A stretch of DNA of 51,091 bases from positions 1-51,091 of the forward strand of contig NZ_JANZKY010000020.1 in the NCBI RefSeq assembly GCF_025770765.1, given 5' to 3'. Both the position numbers and the translations under genes were made by a program. How positions within the stretch are numbered: position 1 is the stretch's first letter; each line of letters begins with the position of its first letter. This stretch comes from Propionivibrio soli. Its GTDB lineage: Bacteria > Pseudomonadota > Gammaproteobacteria > Burkholderiales > Rhodocyclaceae. Of this stretch, positions 38,781 to 48,629 are shown one piece after another. Under the pieces are notes generated by a model. It made no database searches, was not told where the DNA came from, and saw nothing but the letters and a program-made list of their open reading frames with translations.

Positions 38781-39308
38781 ATGGACTTTTCGGCCGATCA
38801 TTTTTCGCTGTTCGGGCTTCCGCAGACTTTCCGGCTTGACGATGCGGGGCTCGACAAGCGCTATCGCGAAATCCAGGCACAAGTGCATCCTGACCGTTTC
38901 GCGAGTGCCGGCGACACGGAACGCCGCCTGTCCCTGCAGAATGCGACACGAGTAAACGAGGCCTACCAGACGCTCAAGAAGCCGTTGTTGCGGGCCCAAT
39001 ACCTCCTGGGATTGGCGGGGCACGATCTGGATACAGAGAGCAATACGGCGATGCCGCCGGAGTTCCTGATGGAACAGATGGAATGGCGCGAAGCCGTGGC
39101 CGAGGCGCGCCTTGCCCGGGACCTGGACGAGCTCGAGCAACTTCATCATCGTGTGAAACAGCGGATGAACAGCCGCTATGAGCAGCTGGCCAATCTGCTC
39201 GACGATCAACGCAAGTACGCGGCGGCGGCGGATCGGCTGCGCCGTCTGATGTTTCTCGAAAAGCTGCTGGCAGAAATCGACGACGCGATGGCCGCGCTCG
39301 AAGCGTAG
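38781..39308 (+). CDS. hscB: Co-chaperone HscB
   Basis: A J-protein that brings IscU to HscA. It has 175 residues. The N-terminal J domain (about 1-75) shows HFSLFGLPQTFRLD and the HPD triad in VHPDRF (about 36-38). The C-terminal three-helix IscU-binding domain follows (MEWREAVAEARLARDLDELEQL). It lies in the standard iscA-hscB-hscA order. Confidence 0.95.
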   Translation: MDFSADHFSLFGLPQTFRLDDAGLDKRYREIQAQVHPDRFASAGDTERRLSLQNATRVNEAYQTLKKPLLRAQYLLGLAGHDLDTESNTAMPPEFLMEQMEWREAVAEARLARDLDELEQLHHRVKQRMNSRYEQLANLLDDQRKYAAAADRLRRLMFLEKLLAEIDDAMAALEA

Positions 39309-39341
39309 ACCGCGGCATACAATCGGAAAGAAAAACACGGC

Positions 39342-41255
39342 ATGGAACTCTTGCAAATCGCAGAGCCGGGGCAATCGGCGGCGCCGCATCAGCACAAACT
39401 CGCGGTCGGTATCGACCTCGGTACAACGAACTCGCTAGTCGCCACCGTACGTAGTGGACTCTCCGTGGTCATCAGCGACGAACTCGGGCGACCGTTGTTG
39501 CCGTCGGTGGTGCGTTATCTTCAAGACGATGTTCCTGCCAAGGTTGGCTACGAGGCCAAGGACGCCCAGGCGCTTGACCCGCGTAATACCATTTCGTCGG
39601 TCAAGCGTTTCATGGGGCGAGGACTGAAAGACATCGCCCACCGTGAGTCGATGCCTTACGATTTCGAAGACAGCGCCGGCATGGTTAGGGTGCGTACCGT
39701 CGCGGGCAGCAAAAGCCCGGTCGAAGTGTCCGCCGAAATTCTCAAGACTCTTCGTGAACGCGCGGAGGCATCGCTTGGTGGCCAGCTTGTCGGCGCGGTA
39801 ATTACCGTTCCGGCTTATTTCGACGACGCGCAGCGGCAAGCGACCAAGGACGCGGCGAAGCTCGCGGGCTTATCGGTGCTTCGCCTGCTCAATGAGCCGA
39901 CGGCGGCAGCGATCGCGTACGGACTTGATAATGCGGCCGAGGGGGTCTACGCCGTCTATGACCTCGGCGGCGGTACCTTCGACATATCGATTCTCAACCT
40001 GTCGCGCGGCGTCTTCGAGGTTATGTCCACGGGGGGGGATTCCGCCCTTGGCGGCGACGATTTCGACCAGCGCATTTTCTGCTGGATTCTTGAAGCTGCA
40101 AAATTGCAGCCGCTGTCCGCCGAAGATGCCCATGTTCTACTAACCTGTGCGCGTGAAGCCAAAGAATACCTGACGCAGCATGGCGTGGCCCCGATCAGAG
40201 CGCGCCTGAATAGCGGTGAAATCGTCGATCTCAAATTGACGACGGAAGTGTTTACCGAGATTACCCGGACGCTCGTCACCAAGACGATCCAGCCGGTCAA
40301 GAAGGCTCTGCGTGATGCCGGCCTTACTGTGGACGACGTCAAAGGCGTGGTCATGGTAGGCGGGGCGACGCGCATGCCGCAGATTCAACGGGCTGTGGGC
40401 GAATTCTTCAAGCAAGAACCGCTCAATAACCTTGACCCGGACAAGGTCGTTGCACTCGGTGCGGCTGCCCAAGCCAATCTGCTTGCCGGTAATCGCGCGG
40501 CTGGCGATGAGTGGCTGCTGCTCGACGTAATCCCGCTTTCGCTGGGGCTTGAGACGATGGGGGGGCTGGTCGAGCGCATTATCCCGCGCAACTCGACCAT
40601 TCCGGTTGCCCGGGCGCAAGAGTTCACGACATTCAGGGATGGGCAAACGGCGATCGCCATCCACGTCGTGCAGGGGGAGCGCGAACTCGTTTCCGACTGC
40701 CGTTCGCTAGCCCGCTTTGAACTGCGCGGGATTCCACCGATGGTCGCCGGTGCCGCCCGCATTCGTGTCACGTTCCAAGTAGACGCCGACGGCCTGTTGT
40801 CCGTCAGCGCTCGCGACTCGACCTCGGGCGCGGAAGCGAGCGTTACGGTCAAGCCGTCCTACGGCCTTTCAGACGACGAAATCGCGAATATGCTGAAGGA
40901 TTCGCTCGCGCACACCAAGGACGACGCGCAACGCCGCGCCTTGAAGGAAGCGCAGGTAGAGGCGCAGCGATTGATCGAGGCGGTTCGCTCTGCATTGAAG
41001 AACGATGCGGATCTGCTGGTAGCCGAGCAACAGTCGGCGATCGAGACAGCGATCGCCAAATTGCAGGCGGCCATGCTCGGCGAGGAGCGCCGCGACATAA
41101 CGCTGGCGATGGACGCGGTGGAAGTCGCGACGCGCGACTTTGCTGCACGGCGAATGGATAAATCGATTCGCCGTGCGTTTGCCGGCAAGACGGTCGACGA
41201 GATCGGGGTGATCAGTGAATCGGAAGACAACAAACACATGGGAGAGCACGCATGA
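39342..41255 (+). CDS. hscA: Fe-S chaperone HscA
   Basis: A specialised Hsp70 that, with HscB, releases the cluster from IscU. It has 637 residues. The ATPase domain begins [16 protein letters not shown], with [14 protein letters not shown] and [13 protein letters not shown]. The substrate domain follows ([20 protein letters not shown]), then a helical lid. The N-terminal 18 residues before the nucleotide-binding fold are typical of HscA rather than DnaK. The stop overlaps the fdx start by 4 bp (ATGA). Confidence 0.97.
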   Translation: MELLQIAEPGQSAAPHQHKLAVGIDLGTTNSLVATVRSGLSVVISDELGRPLLPSVVRYLQDDVPAKVGYEAKDAQALDPRNTISSVKRFMGRGLKDIAHRESMPYDFEDSAGMVRVRTVAGSKSPVEVSAEILKTLRERAEASLGGQLVGAVITVPAYFDDAQRQATKDAAKLAGLSVLRLLNEPTAAAIAYGLDNAAEGVYAVYDLGGGTFDISILNLSRGVFEVMSTGGDSALGGDDFDQRIFCWILEAAKLQPLSAEDAHVLLTCAREAKEYLTQHGVAPIRARLNSGEIVDLKLTTEVFTEITRTLVTKTIQPVKKALRDAGLTVDDVKGVVMVGGATRMPQIQRAVGEFFKQEPLNNLDPDKVVALGAAAQANLLAGNRAAGDEWLLLDVIPLSLGLETMGGLVERIIPRNSTIPVARAQEFTTFRDGQTAIAIHVVQGERELVSDCRSLARFELRGIPPMVAGAARIRVTFQVDADGLLSVSARDSTSGAEASVTVKPSYGLSDDEIANMLKDSLAHTKDDAQRRALKEAQVEAQRLIEAVRSALKNDADLLVAEQQSAIETAIAKLQAAMLGEERRDITLAMDAVEVATRDFAARRMDKSIRRAFAGKTVDEIGVISESEDNKHMGEHA

Positions 41256-41593
41256 CGCAAGTGGTTGTATTGCCGCATGTCGAGCTTTGCCCCGAAGGAG
41301 CGGTCATTGAGGCCCGCGCCGGCGAGTCGTTGTGCCAAAACTTGTTGGAAAACGGAATTGCTATCGAGCATGCGTGCGAGATGTCGTGCGCTTGCACGAC
41401 CTGTCACGTGATTGTGCGCGAAGGCTTTGCTGGGCTTGAGCCGTCCGAGGAAGAAGAAGACGACTTGCTGGACAAGGCATGGGGTCTGGAGCCAAATTCG
41501 CGGTTGTCCTGCCAGACCATCGTCAATGAAACACCTCTCGTTGTCGAGATTCCGCGGTACTCGATCAACATGGCGAAAGAAGGCAAGCGATAG
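41252..41593 (+). CDS. fdx: ISC-type 2Fe-2S ferredoxin
   Basis: An adrenodoxin-like ferredoxin providing electrons for cluster assembly. It has 113 residues. The ligands are the Cys-x5-Cys-x2-Cys set in [14 protein letters not shown] (about 42-54) and the later Cys of RLSCQTI (about 87). It is coupled to hscA. It is also a candidate donor for the orphan sulfite reductase CysI, though only by inference. Confidence 0.96.
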   Translation: MTQVVVLPHVELCPEGAVIEARAGESLCQNLLENGIAIEHACEMSCACTTCHVIVREGFAGLEPSEEEEDDLLDKAWGLEPNSRLSCQTIVNETPLVVEIPRYSINMAKEGKR

Positions 41594-41604
41594 GAGTCAT
41601 AGCG

Positions 41605-41799
41605 ATGAAATGGACAGATACTCAAGAGCTTGCCGTCGAACTCTCCGAAGCGCATCCCGACGTCGACCCCCTCAAAGTCAATTTTGTGGACCTCATGAAT
41701 TGGGTGGCCGCCTTGCCTGGATTCAACGACGATACAAAATACTGCGGTGAGAAAATTCTCGAGGCGATTCAGCAAGCCTGGATCGACGAAGTGGCATGA
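41605..41799 (+). CDS. iscX: IscX, Fe-S assembly adaptor
   Basis: A small acidic protein of 64 residues that binds IscS and tunes desulfurase activity in response to iron. Family features are KWTDTQELAVELSE, HPDVDPLKVNFVDLMNWV and EKILEAIQQAWIDE. It is the last canonical isc gene and its stop overlaps the start of a DUF2237 gene (ATGA). Confidence 0.95.
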   Translation: MKWTDTQELAVELSEAHPDVDPLKVNFVDLMNWVAALPGFNDDTKYCGEKILEAIQQAWIDEVA

Positions 41800-42185
41800 A
41801 GTCCGACGAGTTTGGCGGCGTTCAACGCAACGTTCTGGGCGGTCCGCTTGGCGTATGCAGTAACCGGCCAATGACCGGTTTTTTTCGCGACGGCTGCTGT
41901 AATACCGGCCCACAGGACATTGGAAGTCACACGGTCTGCGTGCTGCTTACTGATGAGTTCCTGGCGTTTTCCAAGGCCCGGGGCAACGACCTCTCGACGC
42001 CGCGTCCTGAGTTTGAGTTTCCAGGTCTGAAAGAGGGCGATCGGTGGTGCCTGTGTGCGGCTCGGTGGCAAGAAGCGCTAGTGGCCGGTAAAGCGCCTCG
42101 CGTGGTGCTGAACGCGACGAATGAAGCGGCGCTCGAAGTCGTGCGTCTCGAAGACTTGAAGCGCTACGCGATCGATTTATCGTAG
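41796..42185 (+). CDS. DUF2237 family protein at end of isc operon
   Basis: A 129-residue soluble protein of the DUF2237 family, with no known function to my knowledge. Family features are NVLGGPLGVCSNRPMTGFFRDGCCNTGPQDIG, HTVCVLLTDEFLAFSKARGNDLSTP, FPGLKEGDRWCLCAARWQEA and VVLNATNEAALEVV. There are six cysteines, including a CC pair and a CLC, so metal or cluster binding is possible. A 4-bp overlap with iscX implies co-translation, so a link to Fe-S assembly or repair is a reasonable hypothesis. Confidence 0.88.
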   Translation: MKSDEFGGVQRNVLGGPLGVCSNRPMTGFFRDGCCNTGPQDIGSHTVCVLLTDEFLAFSKARGNDLSTPRPEFEFPGLKEGDRWCLCAARWQEALVAGKAPRVVLNATNEAALEVVRLEDLKRYAIDLS

Positions 42186-42201
42186 CTTGCAGCGGGTCAC
42201 G

Positions 42202-42223
42202 ACGGCGTCCTGCCGTTTTGCTT
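42202..42223 (+). terminator. Possible terminator of the isc operon
   Basis: ACGGC and GCCGT pair around GTCCT, followed by TTTTGCTTT. The stem is only 5 bp, so the call is tentative. It lies 17 bp after the DUF2237 stop. Confidence 0.4.
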
Positions 42224-42309
42224 TCCTCGGCATCGAATTTCGAAAGTGCGTGCATTGTGCTGCCGCCGCTTCTGTCTCTGCGCCGTTGGGATATTCGGTA
42301 CAAGCGCTA

Positions 42310-42336
42310 TAAAGTCCGGCCGGTTTGTGTCGTGAT
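42310..42336 (+). promoter_or_regulatory. Possible sigma28 (FliA) promoter of the chemoreceptor
   Basis: TAAA (42310-42313), a 15-bp spacer and GTCGTGAT resemble the flagellar TAAA-N15-GCCGATAA promoter, but the -10 matches only about half. A FliA promoter would be usual for a chemoreceptor gene. The rest of the 42186-42472 gap holds no other clear signal. Confidence 0.3.
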
Positions 42337-42472
42337 TGTGTCAATTGCTTGCCGCGACTAGTGCGCGGCGGATGGATGGGGTACGATGCCCCGGATTGCT
42401 CAGCGCGGCATCAAGACCATCGACGCGTTGGGGAAAAACCGAGCGTTCACAAGGAAACACAGGGGGCTGCAA

Positions 42473-44086
42473 ATGTTGATCAGCAGGAAAGTATGGCTTT
42501 TGGTCGGGATTGCGATGGCGACGTGCGGCGCCGTTTCGACGTTTGGGCTGTACGGGCTAAAGAGCGTCAATTCGAACATGGTCGAGGTCGCCGGAACATC
42601 CGTTCCCGCGCTGATGAAGGTCAGCAGCATGCGGAGCGACTATCTTGCCCTTATCCCCCAGTTGTACGAGCGCGCGAGCCTAGGCGCGGACGAGAAGGGC
42701 AAAGGCCTGCAAGAAAAGATTGAAGCCGGGAATCAGAACCTCCTCAAGCAGATCGGCGAGTTTGGGGAACATGTGACCAACGAAGAGGAAAAGAAGGCTC
42801 TGGACGAGGCCAAGATGGGCCTCATTTCGTTCGTTACACGGATGCGTTCGATCGGATCGCTTGCCGGCACGGGAGAGACCCAACTTGCCATGGATATGAT
42901 CCAGCGTGACTTCGGCCCTCTCCACCAACGCCTCTCCGCCGCCTTCGACGAACTCGTGAAGATCAACGTCACCAACGTCAACGCCGTGGCGGCCTCCGCC
43001 GAATCGGCCTTCACGCGGACCCTGGCCATCACCCTCTCCGCCGCCGTACTCGGCGTCGCCGTCATCGGCGTCATGGGCTTCTTCTTCGGCCGCTCCATCA
43101 CCGGCCCGCTTGGCGCCATGCAACGCGCCATCACCCGCACCGCCAACGAACTCGACTTCCGCGACACCATTGCCGTCACCTCCAACGACGAAGTCGGCCG
43201 CACCTTGCACGCCTACAACGAACTCCTCACCCGCCTACGCAGCAGCTTCAGCGAAGTTCAGGCCGCCGCCGCCCGCATGGCCGCCATCACCGACGAAGTC
43301 AACACCACCTCCAGCGAAATCGCCGAAAACTCCCAAGCCCAGAGCGACGCCTCCTCCGGCATGGCCGCCGCCATCGAAGAACTCACCGTCAGCATCTCCA
43401 TGGTCGCCAACCAAGCCCAGGACGCCAGCCACAACACCCAAGCCTCCCGCGACAAAGCCGACCAAGGCGCCGACGTCATCTTCTCCACCGTCCACGGCAT
43501 CCAGACCATCTCCGACTCCGTGCGCGAAGCCTCCGGCCGCATCGAAGCCCTGCGCAACGACAGCGAAAGCATCTCCTCCGTCGCCAACATCATCAAAGAG
43601 ATCGCCGACCAGACCAACCTCCTCGCCCTCAACGCCGCCATCGAAGCCGCCCGCGCCGGCGAACAAGGGCGCGGCTTCGCCGTCGTCGCCGACGAAGTGC
43701 GCAAACTCGCCGAACGCACCTCCAAATCCACGCAAGAGATCTCCACCCTCCTGCAACAGATGCAAGGCAGCGCCAAACAAGCCGTCGACAGCATGGTCGC
43801 CGCCGTACGCGAAGTCGACGTCGGCGTCGAGAACGCCCAACGCGCCGGCGAATCCATCCAAAGCATCAAAGAAGGCTCCAACTCCGTCGTTGGCGCCGTC
43901 GAAGAGATCAGCGAAGCCGTGCGCGAACAGAGCGCTGCCAGCACCTCCATCTCCCAGCGCATCGAACAGATCGCCCAGATGACCGAGCGCAACACCGCGG
44001 CGGCCGAGAGCACCGCCCAGGCCGTGCATCGCATGAGCGAGATGAGCCGCGAGATCGCCCAGGCCCTGGCGGTGTATAAGGTCTAG
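42473..44086 (+). CDS. Methyl-accepting chemotaxis protein
   Basis: A 537-residue membrane chemoreceptor. The first membrane helix is at about 7-27 ([20 protein letters not shown]), then a periplasmic four-helix-bundle-type sensor (about 30-180) and a second helix (about 181-205). A HAMP domain and a long cytoplasmic coiled-coil signalling domain follow, with the hairpin tip [20 protein letters not shown] and [20 protein letters not shown] (about 373-415) that binds CheA/CheW. The start at 42473 is the ATG before the first membrane helix. Codon use changes sharply near 42900: downstream, C-ending codons and GAA/CAA dominate, producing long false antisense frames. Confidence 0.95.
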   Translation: MLISRKVWLLVGIAMATCGAVSTFGLYGLKSVNSNMVEVAGTSVPALMKVSSMRSDYLALIPQLYERASLGADEKGKGLQEKIEAGNQNLLKQIGEFGEHVTNEEEKKALDEAKMGLISFVTRMRSIGSLAGTGETQLAMDMIQRDFGPLHQRLSAAFDELVKINVTNVNAVAASAESAFTRTLAITLSAAVLGVAVIGVMGFFFGRSITGPLGAMQRAITRTANELDFRDTIAVTSNDEVGRTLHAYNELLTRLRSSFSEVQAAAARMAAITDEVNTTSSEIAENSQAQSDASSGMAAAIEELTVSISMVANQAQDASHNTQASRDKADQGADVIFSTVHGIQTISDSVREASGRIEALRNDSESISSVANIIKEIADQTNLLALNAAIEAARAGEQGRGFAVVADEVRKLAERTSKSTQEISTLLQQMQGSAKQAVDSMVAAVREVDVGVENAQRAGESIQSIKEGSNSVVGAVEEISEAVREQSAASTSISQRIEQIAQMTERNTAAAESTAQAVHRMSEMSREIAQALAVYKV

Positions 44087-44119
44087 ACGACCGACGACCT
44101 GACTCTCGGCAAACGAAAG

Positions 44120-44146
44120 GGCCGCGGGAAATCCAAACCCGCGGCC
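44120..44146. terminator. Hairpin between convergent chemoreceptor and EAL gene
   Basis: GGCCGCGGG and CCCGCGGCC pair perfectly around a 9-base loop (AAATCCAAA). It is central in the 122-bp convergent gap. No T-run follows, so termination may depend on the stem alone or on Rho. Confidence 0.5.
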
Positions 44147-44208
44147 AGGCAAGCCTACGGCCAGAGACTACGGAACGGGGCGGCGCGCGGGCGGGCCAGC
44201 TAGGGGGC

Positions 44209-46383
44209 TCAATCGAGCGATAGCCGGTGCCCCTGCCGCAACAGGTGTTCGAAGGCTTCCGGTGCGACGGGCGGGCTGAAGAGATAGCCTTGCAGCTGAT
44301 CGCACCCGAGGTTGCGCAGGAAATTCATTTGCGCATGTGTTTCCACCCCTTCGGCAACGATCTCCTGGCGTAGCTGTTTGCCCATGGTCACAATGGCTTG
44401 AGCAATAGCGCAGTCGTTCTCGTCGTCGGGGACACCGATGACGAATGTGCGGTCGATCTTCAGCGTGGTGATCGGAAACTTCTTGAGGTAGGCCAAGCTT
44501 GAGTAGCCGGTGCCGAAGTCATCGAGCGCAAGAGTGAAACCCAGGGCGACCAAATCGTTCATCAGCGGGATCATCTTCTCCGGATCGCGAACCAGTAGGC
44601 TCTCGGTAATTTCAAGCCGTAATAGTTCGCACGGAATGTCGTAGCGCTCGGTCGCCACCTTTAGCCGCTCAGGCAACTGCGCATCGAATTGCCGAGCGGA
44701 CAAGTTGATCGCGATCGGAACCAAGTCGAGCCCCGCATCAAGCCAAGTACGGATCTGTCGGCAGGCGGCGTCGAGAATCCAACCTCCCAGATCAAGGATC
44801 AGCCCTGTTTCTTCTGCTAGCGGGATGAACTTGGCCGGTGGAACCATACCGTGTTTGGGGTGGCGCCAGCGGACCAAGGCTTCGGCCCCGACAATGCGCC
44901 CGGTACGCAAGCTCACTTTTGGCTGGAAGTGCAGCAGGAGTTGCTGGGCAGCGAGCGCTTGCCTGAGCTCGGTCTCCAACTGCCATTGCTCCTTCGCCAG
45001 CACATTCATTTCGGGGCTATAGAAGAGGTGGCTGGATTCACTGGCGTGCGCGCGTTTCATAGCCACATCGGCGAAGCGCAACAGGGCGGCGGTATGCAGT
45101 CCATCCTCGGGGTAGATCGCGATTCCGATGCTGGCCCCAATATGGACCGCATGCGATTCAATGATGAACGGGGTTGCCAGCGACGCGAGCAGCTTTTCGG
45201 CCACTAGGCCGCTGTGTTCGCGCTTGTGGATCGTGAATAGCGCAACAACGAACTGATCACCGCCGAAGCGCGCGAGGATATCTTCTTCGCGCAGCACTTC
45301 ACGGAACCGATGACCTACCTGCTTGAGGAGTTCATCTCCAACTTCGTGGCCCAACGTGTCATTTACCGTGGCAAATCTATTGAGATCGATGACCAGCAGG
45401 GCGCCGTGATCGTTATTCCGGCGGGCGGTCGTCAACGCCTGCTCGACGAGTTGTTGGAAGAGGGTACGGTTGGGCAGACCGGTCAGACTGTCGTAGTTGA
45501 CGATCCGCTGCATGCGCTCTTCGGCGGCGCGAAGGACGCTGATATCGGAGAAAATGGAGAAGGCGTGAGTAATCCGGTCTTCAGCGTCGCGCACGACGCC
45601 AATCGATACTGACTGCGGAAAGAGTTCGCCGTTCTTCCGCTTGCCAATAATCTCTCCGTGCCAGGCGCCGGCGCCGCGCATGGCCGACATTACCTCGGCC
45701 CTGAAATCGGCGCTGTGGACACCGGAACGGAGGAGGTCCGGTGTCTGGCCGATGGCTTCGGCGGCCGTGTATCCCGTAATGCGCGTGAAGGCGGCGTTCA
45801 CCGAGACGATCCGGTTGTTCGTGTCGGTGATCATGATGCCTTCTTCGCTGTTCTCGATAATGCTGGCGTGCAGGCGACGCTTTTCTTCAGCGGACAGGCG
45901 ATCCTCGATTTCGTAATAGTGAGCCGTCATGCCGACGGGTTCCCCGTTCTCGTCGCGTACGTGCCCGAGCGAAAGGTTGACCCGGAAGGTCTCACCCGAT
46001 TTCTTCCGGCGGCGCACTTCCATCAGCGAACTGCCGTGGTCGAGAAAGAGCTCGTGGATCCCATTGTCACGGTCTGCCGGTTCGTCGGCATACAGGAACA
46101 GGATATGTTGCCCGATTGCTTCTTCGGGCGTGTATCCGAAGAGCATCTGAGCACCACGATTCCAGCCGGTAACGTAGCCGGCCAAGTCGGTCGTAATCAG
46201 CGGTTCTTTGATCCACTGTTTCTCGGGACCGCTCAGGAACTCGGCAGGAACCCCATTGCGGTCGTGACTCAATAGTTCGAGTTCTTGCTTGAGTGAGTCG
46301 AGCGTTTGCGCGAGATCGTCGCCTTGCGCTTGCCGGGCCATGGCGCAGAGGTCCAGACAGCGATCGATGCGCGCGTCAGTCAT
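44209..46383 (-). CDS. PAS-PAS-GGDEF-EAL c-di-GMP phosphodiesterase
   Basis: A 724-residue cytoplasmic protein. PAS domains lie at about 56-165 (TDLAGYVTGWNRGAQMLFGY) and 172-290 (SEEGIMITDTNNRIVSVNAAF). A GGDEF domain (about 292-455) has a GGDQF signature (374-378), Gln in place of the catalytic Glu. An EAL domain (about 465-715) has EALVRW (501-506), EITES (from 591) and DDFGTGYSS (621-629), so hydrolysis of c-di-GMP is likely. The degenerate GGDEF is probably a GTP-sensing or structural domain. It overlaps the end of the upstream HDOD gene by 8 bp, implying one operon. Confidence 0.93.
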   Translation of the reverse strand: MTDARIDRCLDLCAMARQAQGDDLAQTLDSLKQELELLSHDRNGVPAEFLSGPEKQWIKEPLITTDLAGYVTGWNRGAQMLFGYTPEEAIGQHILFLYADEPADRDNGIHELFLDHGSSLMEVRRRKKSGETFRVNLSLGHVRDENGEPVGMTAHYYEIEDRLSAEEKRRLHASIIENSEEGIMITDTNNRIVSVNAAFTRITGYTAAEAIGQTPDLLRSGVHSADFRAEVMSAMRGAGAWHGEIIGKRKNGELFPQSVSIGVVRDAEDRITHAFSIFSDISVLRAAEERMQRIVNYDSLTGLPNRTLFQQLVEQALTTARRNNDHGALLVIDLNRFATVNDTLGHEVGDELLKQVGHRFREVLREEDILARFGGDQFVVALFTIHKREHSGLVAEKLLASLATPFIIESHAVHIGASIGIAIYPEDGLHTAALLRFADVAMKRAHASESSHLFYSPEMNVLAKEQWQLETELRQALAAQQLLLHFQPKVSLRTGRIVGAEALVRWRHPKHGMVPPAKFIPLAEETGLILDLGGWILDAACRQIRTWLDAGLDLVPIAINLSARQFDAQLPERLKVATERYDIPCELLRLEITESLLVRDPEKMIPLMNDLVALGFTLALDDFGTGYSSLAYLKKFPITTLKIDRTFVIGVPDDENDCAIAQAIVTMGKQLRQEIVAEGVETHAQMNFLRNLGCDQLQGYLFSPPVAPEAFEHLLRQGHRLSLD

Positions 46384-47365
46384 CGGCCTCGTCCCGCTTG
46401 TCGTGCAGCACGCCGAGCATCCAAAGGTGCGCGGAGAGCACAAGCTCGTTATAGCGCGATATGGGTATGCCGGCTTGGTCCAGTTCTATCGCCAGCTTTT
46501 GGTCCTCTTGCTGACGGAGCTCCGTGATCTTCAGCAGGCGACCGATCGGACCATCGTGATGGAGCACGGCGGAGGCCAGCCCCTCTGGCAGCTTCAGGGG
46601 CACGAGCACATCAGCGAGCGGCATTCCAAACAAAACACCGATGAGCGAAAACATCCCGGCCATGAATGCCTGTTCCTGCGCGGAGCGATCCAGACCAACG
46701 AATTCAGCGGCGAGTTCAGTCGTGCGTGCGCGTACGGCAACGTGCGCGGTCAGCATGGCAGAGCGGTGATCGTCGCGGCTGGCAGCAAAAAGCATGAGGT
46801 GAAGCCAACGCTTTAGCTGCTGACGACCGAGGATAAGAATGGCCTGCGAAAAGCTGGAAATCCGCCGGGCCATGCTCACGCCCAGCGAATTTACAAGGCG
46901 GATGAGGTGGTAAGCGAGGACAGGATCCTGACGGAAAAGAGCTTCGATCTCGCCCGTCTCCGCGTCCGTTGCGACAAGATGCAGCAATTTGAGCGACAGG
47001 ATGCGGGAGGCGCTCTGCGCGCTGGATACATGCACTGGGGGATTGAAGGGCCAGCTGCCCGCCAGCCATAGGGCGGAATCGGGAAAGGTAGGCTTTCCGC
47101 GTGCTTCGGAGCGATAGAGTGATTGTTTATTGAGCGCTTGGCACCCCGCCGCAGTTGCCAAGTGAAGAAGCCCCTCAGGCAGCCTTGCCATCAGGCCAGG
47201 AGCGATGAAGCAGGGAAACTCGGTCGCGAATGCCGAGAAACGGGTATTGTCGATAAGCGGCGACCATTCGTTCAGGTCTCCACTTCCTGCGTCGAGGAGG
47301 GCGGCTGCTGGCTGCAAGTTGCGATCAGCCAGTAGTTCGACATGAAGTATGGGCACGTCGCTCAT
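46376..47365 (-). CDS. HDOD domain protein with degenerate N-terminal half
   Basis: A 329-residue cytoplasmic protein. The HDOD domain spans about 115-320 (SRILSLKLLHLVATDAETGE, DPVLAYHLIRLVNSLGV, AFMAGMFSLIGVLFGMPLAD). The N-terminal ~110 residues (ILHVELLADRNLQPAAALLD...) may be the remnant of an EAL domain, as in the EAL-HDOD (YuxH-like) family, but no catalytic EAL motif is left. The 8-bp overlap with the GGDEF-EAL gene suggests they act together. No enzymatic activity is expected. Confidence 0.85.
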   Translation of the reverse strand: MSDVPILHVELLADRNLQPAAALLDAGSGDLNEWSPLIDNTRFSAFATEFPCFIAPGLMARLPEGLLHLATAAGCQALNKQSLYRSEARGKPTFPDSALWLAGSWPFNPPVHVSSAQSASRILSLKLLHLVATDAETGEIEALFRQDPVLAYHLIRLVNSLGVSMARRISSFSQAILILGRQQLKRWLHLMLFAASRDDHRSAMLTAHVAVRARTTELAAEFVGLDRSAQEQAFMAGMFSLIGVLFGMPLADVLVPLKLPEGLASAVLHHDGPIGRLLKITELRQQEDQKLAIELDQAGIPISRYNELVLSAHLWMLGVLHDKRDEADD

Positions 47366-47708
47366 AGCGCTCTCGTAGTTGCGTCTGCCGTCGCGTCTCG
47401 GTCTTCGTTGTTAATGAGGTTGGGCGATGAAACACAAGTTACGGTCGCCTACGGCAAAAAAACTCAAAGTTGTAACCGTAGAGTCTCGCTATCACCCCGC
47501 TTGGTTCCTTTTCTCAAATATACACTGGCCGGACCCTGGGCGCTTGAAGAAAAACCGCCAAACCGTACCGCGTGTACTGACGAGCAGTTACGAACGGGGT
47601 TCAACGAGCGGAAGAACAGGGGTTACATGTGTAGGAGGGAACGCAAATATCGTTTCGGCATCAACGAGTTGCCCGCCCTAAAAATCTTTGGTCATTTGCT
47701 GACCGCGG
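47366..47708. other. 343-bp intergenic leader of the HDOD/EAL pair
   Basis: No convincing gene. It lies upstream of the minus-strand HDOD gene and downstream of the minus-strand PAS-GGDEF gene, so it should carry the promoter of the HDOD/EAL pair or connect all three. AT content is above average near 47440-47530. A 6-bp CTACGG/CCGTAG repeat is the only dyad seen. An 84-codon plus-strand frame here (47427-47681) has atypical composition and no ribosome site, so it is not called. Confidence 0.5.
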
Positions 47709-48617
47709 CTATATGGCCCCGTCATCGATGCAGAAACGGTTGCGACCGGTATCCCGTGCGTGAACCAGCAAGGCCGTGCTGCGCTCGACCAACGCCGCGC
47801 CGTGTTCGCCGGTGAATTCCGTGATGCCGCCGCTTATCGTTATGCGCTCGCCGGTCTTGGCGAGTATCTCAGTCTCGATGAGCGCACGTAGCCTTTCCAG
47901 CGCGCCAAGCGCGTCGGTAAGATGGGTATTGGGCAGAATCAGCAAGAACTCATCGGTTCCGATGCGGCCCACGATGTCGGTTTCGCGCAGAGCTTTTGAC
48001 AACAGGTAGCCAAGTGCCGCTAGGATGCCATCTGCCACGCTTTGACCCCGCGTAGCCGCGAGTTCATGGAAGTGATCGACATCGATTTGCGCGAGCGTGA
48101 AGGGGGTGCCGTAGCGGCGCCCTCGCTGGACTTCGCTTTCCAGCAAACGCATCACTTGCCGCTCGTTGAATACGCCAGTCAAGGAATCGTGTACTGAAAG
48201 GCGTTCAAGTCGGCTCTCCAGGAATTTCTGCTCGGTGATCTCGGCGAGCACGAGCAGGGCTCGCCGGATGGTGCCGCGATCGTCAAGGATGGGTAAGGCA
48301 TTGGTATTGAGCCAGGTTACATGGCCTTCGTTGTCACGGACGGCGACGATTCTCTCCAGCACAGGCTGTGTTGTCCGTAGAACCGAACACAATGGCATCT
48401 CGTCGTCCGAGAGTGATTCGTTTTTTTCGTTTTCCCAGGCGAGAGCTGGGTCGTGCAGGAGCTTCTCGGCGGTGGCATTGCGCCACAAGGGAGTTGCGTC
48501 AGCTGCGTGGACCGACAGTCCTATGCCGAGGATGTCGAGGAGAATGCCGTAGCGTTTGATTTCGTCATCGTCGGCATGTTTTCCGGGGAGGGGCTCGGGT
48601 GGAGTGGCCAAAGTCAT
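47709..48617 (-). CDS. PAS-GGDEF protein with degenerate cyclase site
   Basis: A 302-residue cytoplasmic protein: a PAS-like domain at about 20-130 (LLDILGIGLSVHAADATPLW) and a GGDEF domain at about 140-300. The signature reads GTDEF (220-224) instead of GGDEF, and the substrate region FKxxND reads FHELAA. The RxxD inhibitory site (RETD, 211-214) is kept. It is probably a c-di-GMP sensor rather than a cyclase, though weak activity cannot be excluded. A perfect 30-bp palindrome lies 12 bp upstream of the start, and no clear ribosome site is visible. Confidence 0.88.
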   Translation of the reverse strand: MTLATPPEPLPGKHADDDEIKRYGILLDILGIGLSVHAADATPLWRNATAEKLLHDPALAWENEKNESLSDDEMPLCSVLRTTQPVLERIVAVRDNEGHVTWLNTNALPILDDRGTIRRALLVLAEITEQKFLESRLERLSVHDSLTGVFNERQVMRLLESEVQRGRRYGTPFTLAQIDVDHFHELAATRGQSVADGILAALGYLLSKALRETDIVGRIGTDEFLLILPNTHLTDALGALERLRALIETEILAKTGERITISGGITEFTGEHGAALVERSTALLVHARDTGRNRFCIDDGAI

Positions 48618-48629
48618 GAAGAATTACGT

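Noticed and set aside
43110-43982. 290-codon plus-strand frame inside the chemoreceptor
   Set aside because: Pro/Ser/Thr/Lys-rich frame-shift shadow of the biased codon region.
43235-44152. 305-codon minus-strand open frame opposite the chemoreceptor
   Set aside because: It is a Gly/Asp/Ala/Val-rich translation caused by C-ending codons on the sense strand; no family features.
47427-47681. 84-codon plus-strand frame in the 343-bp gap
   Set aside because: No ribosome site, atypical composition, no family match; better explained as a leader region.
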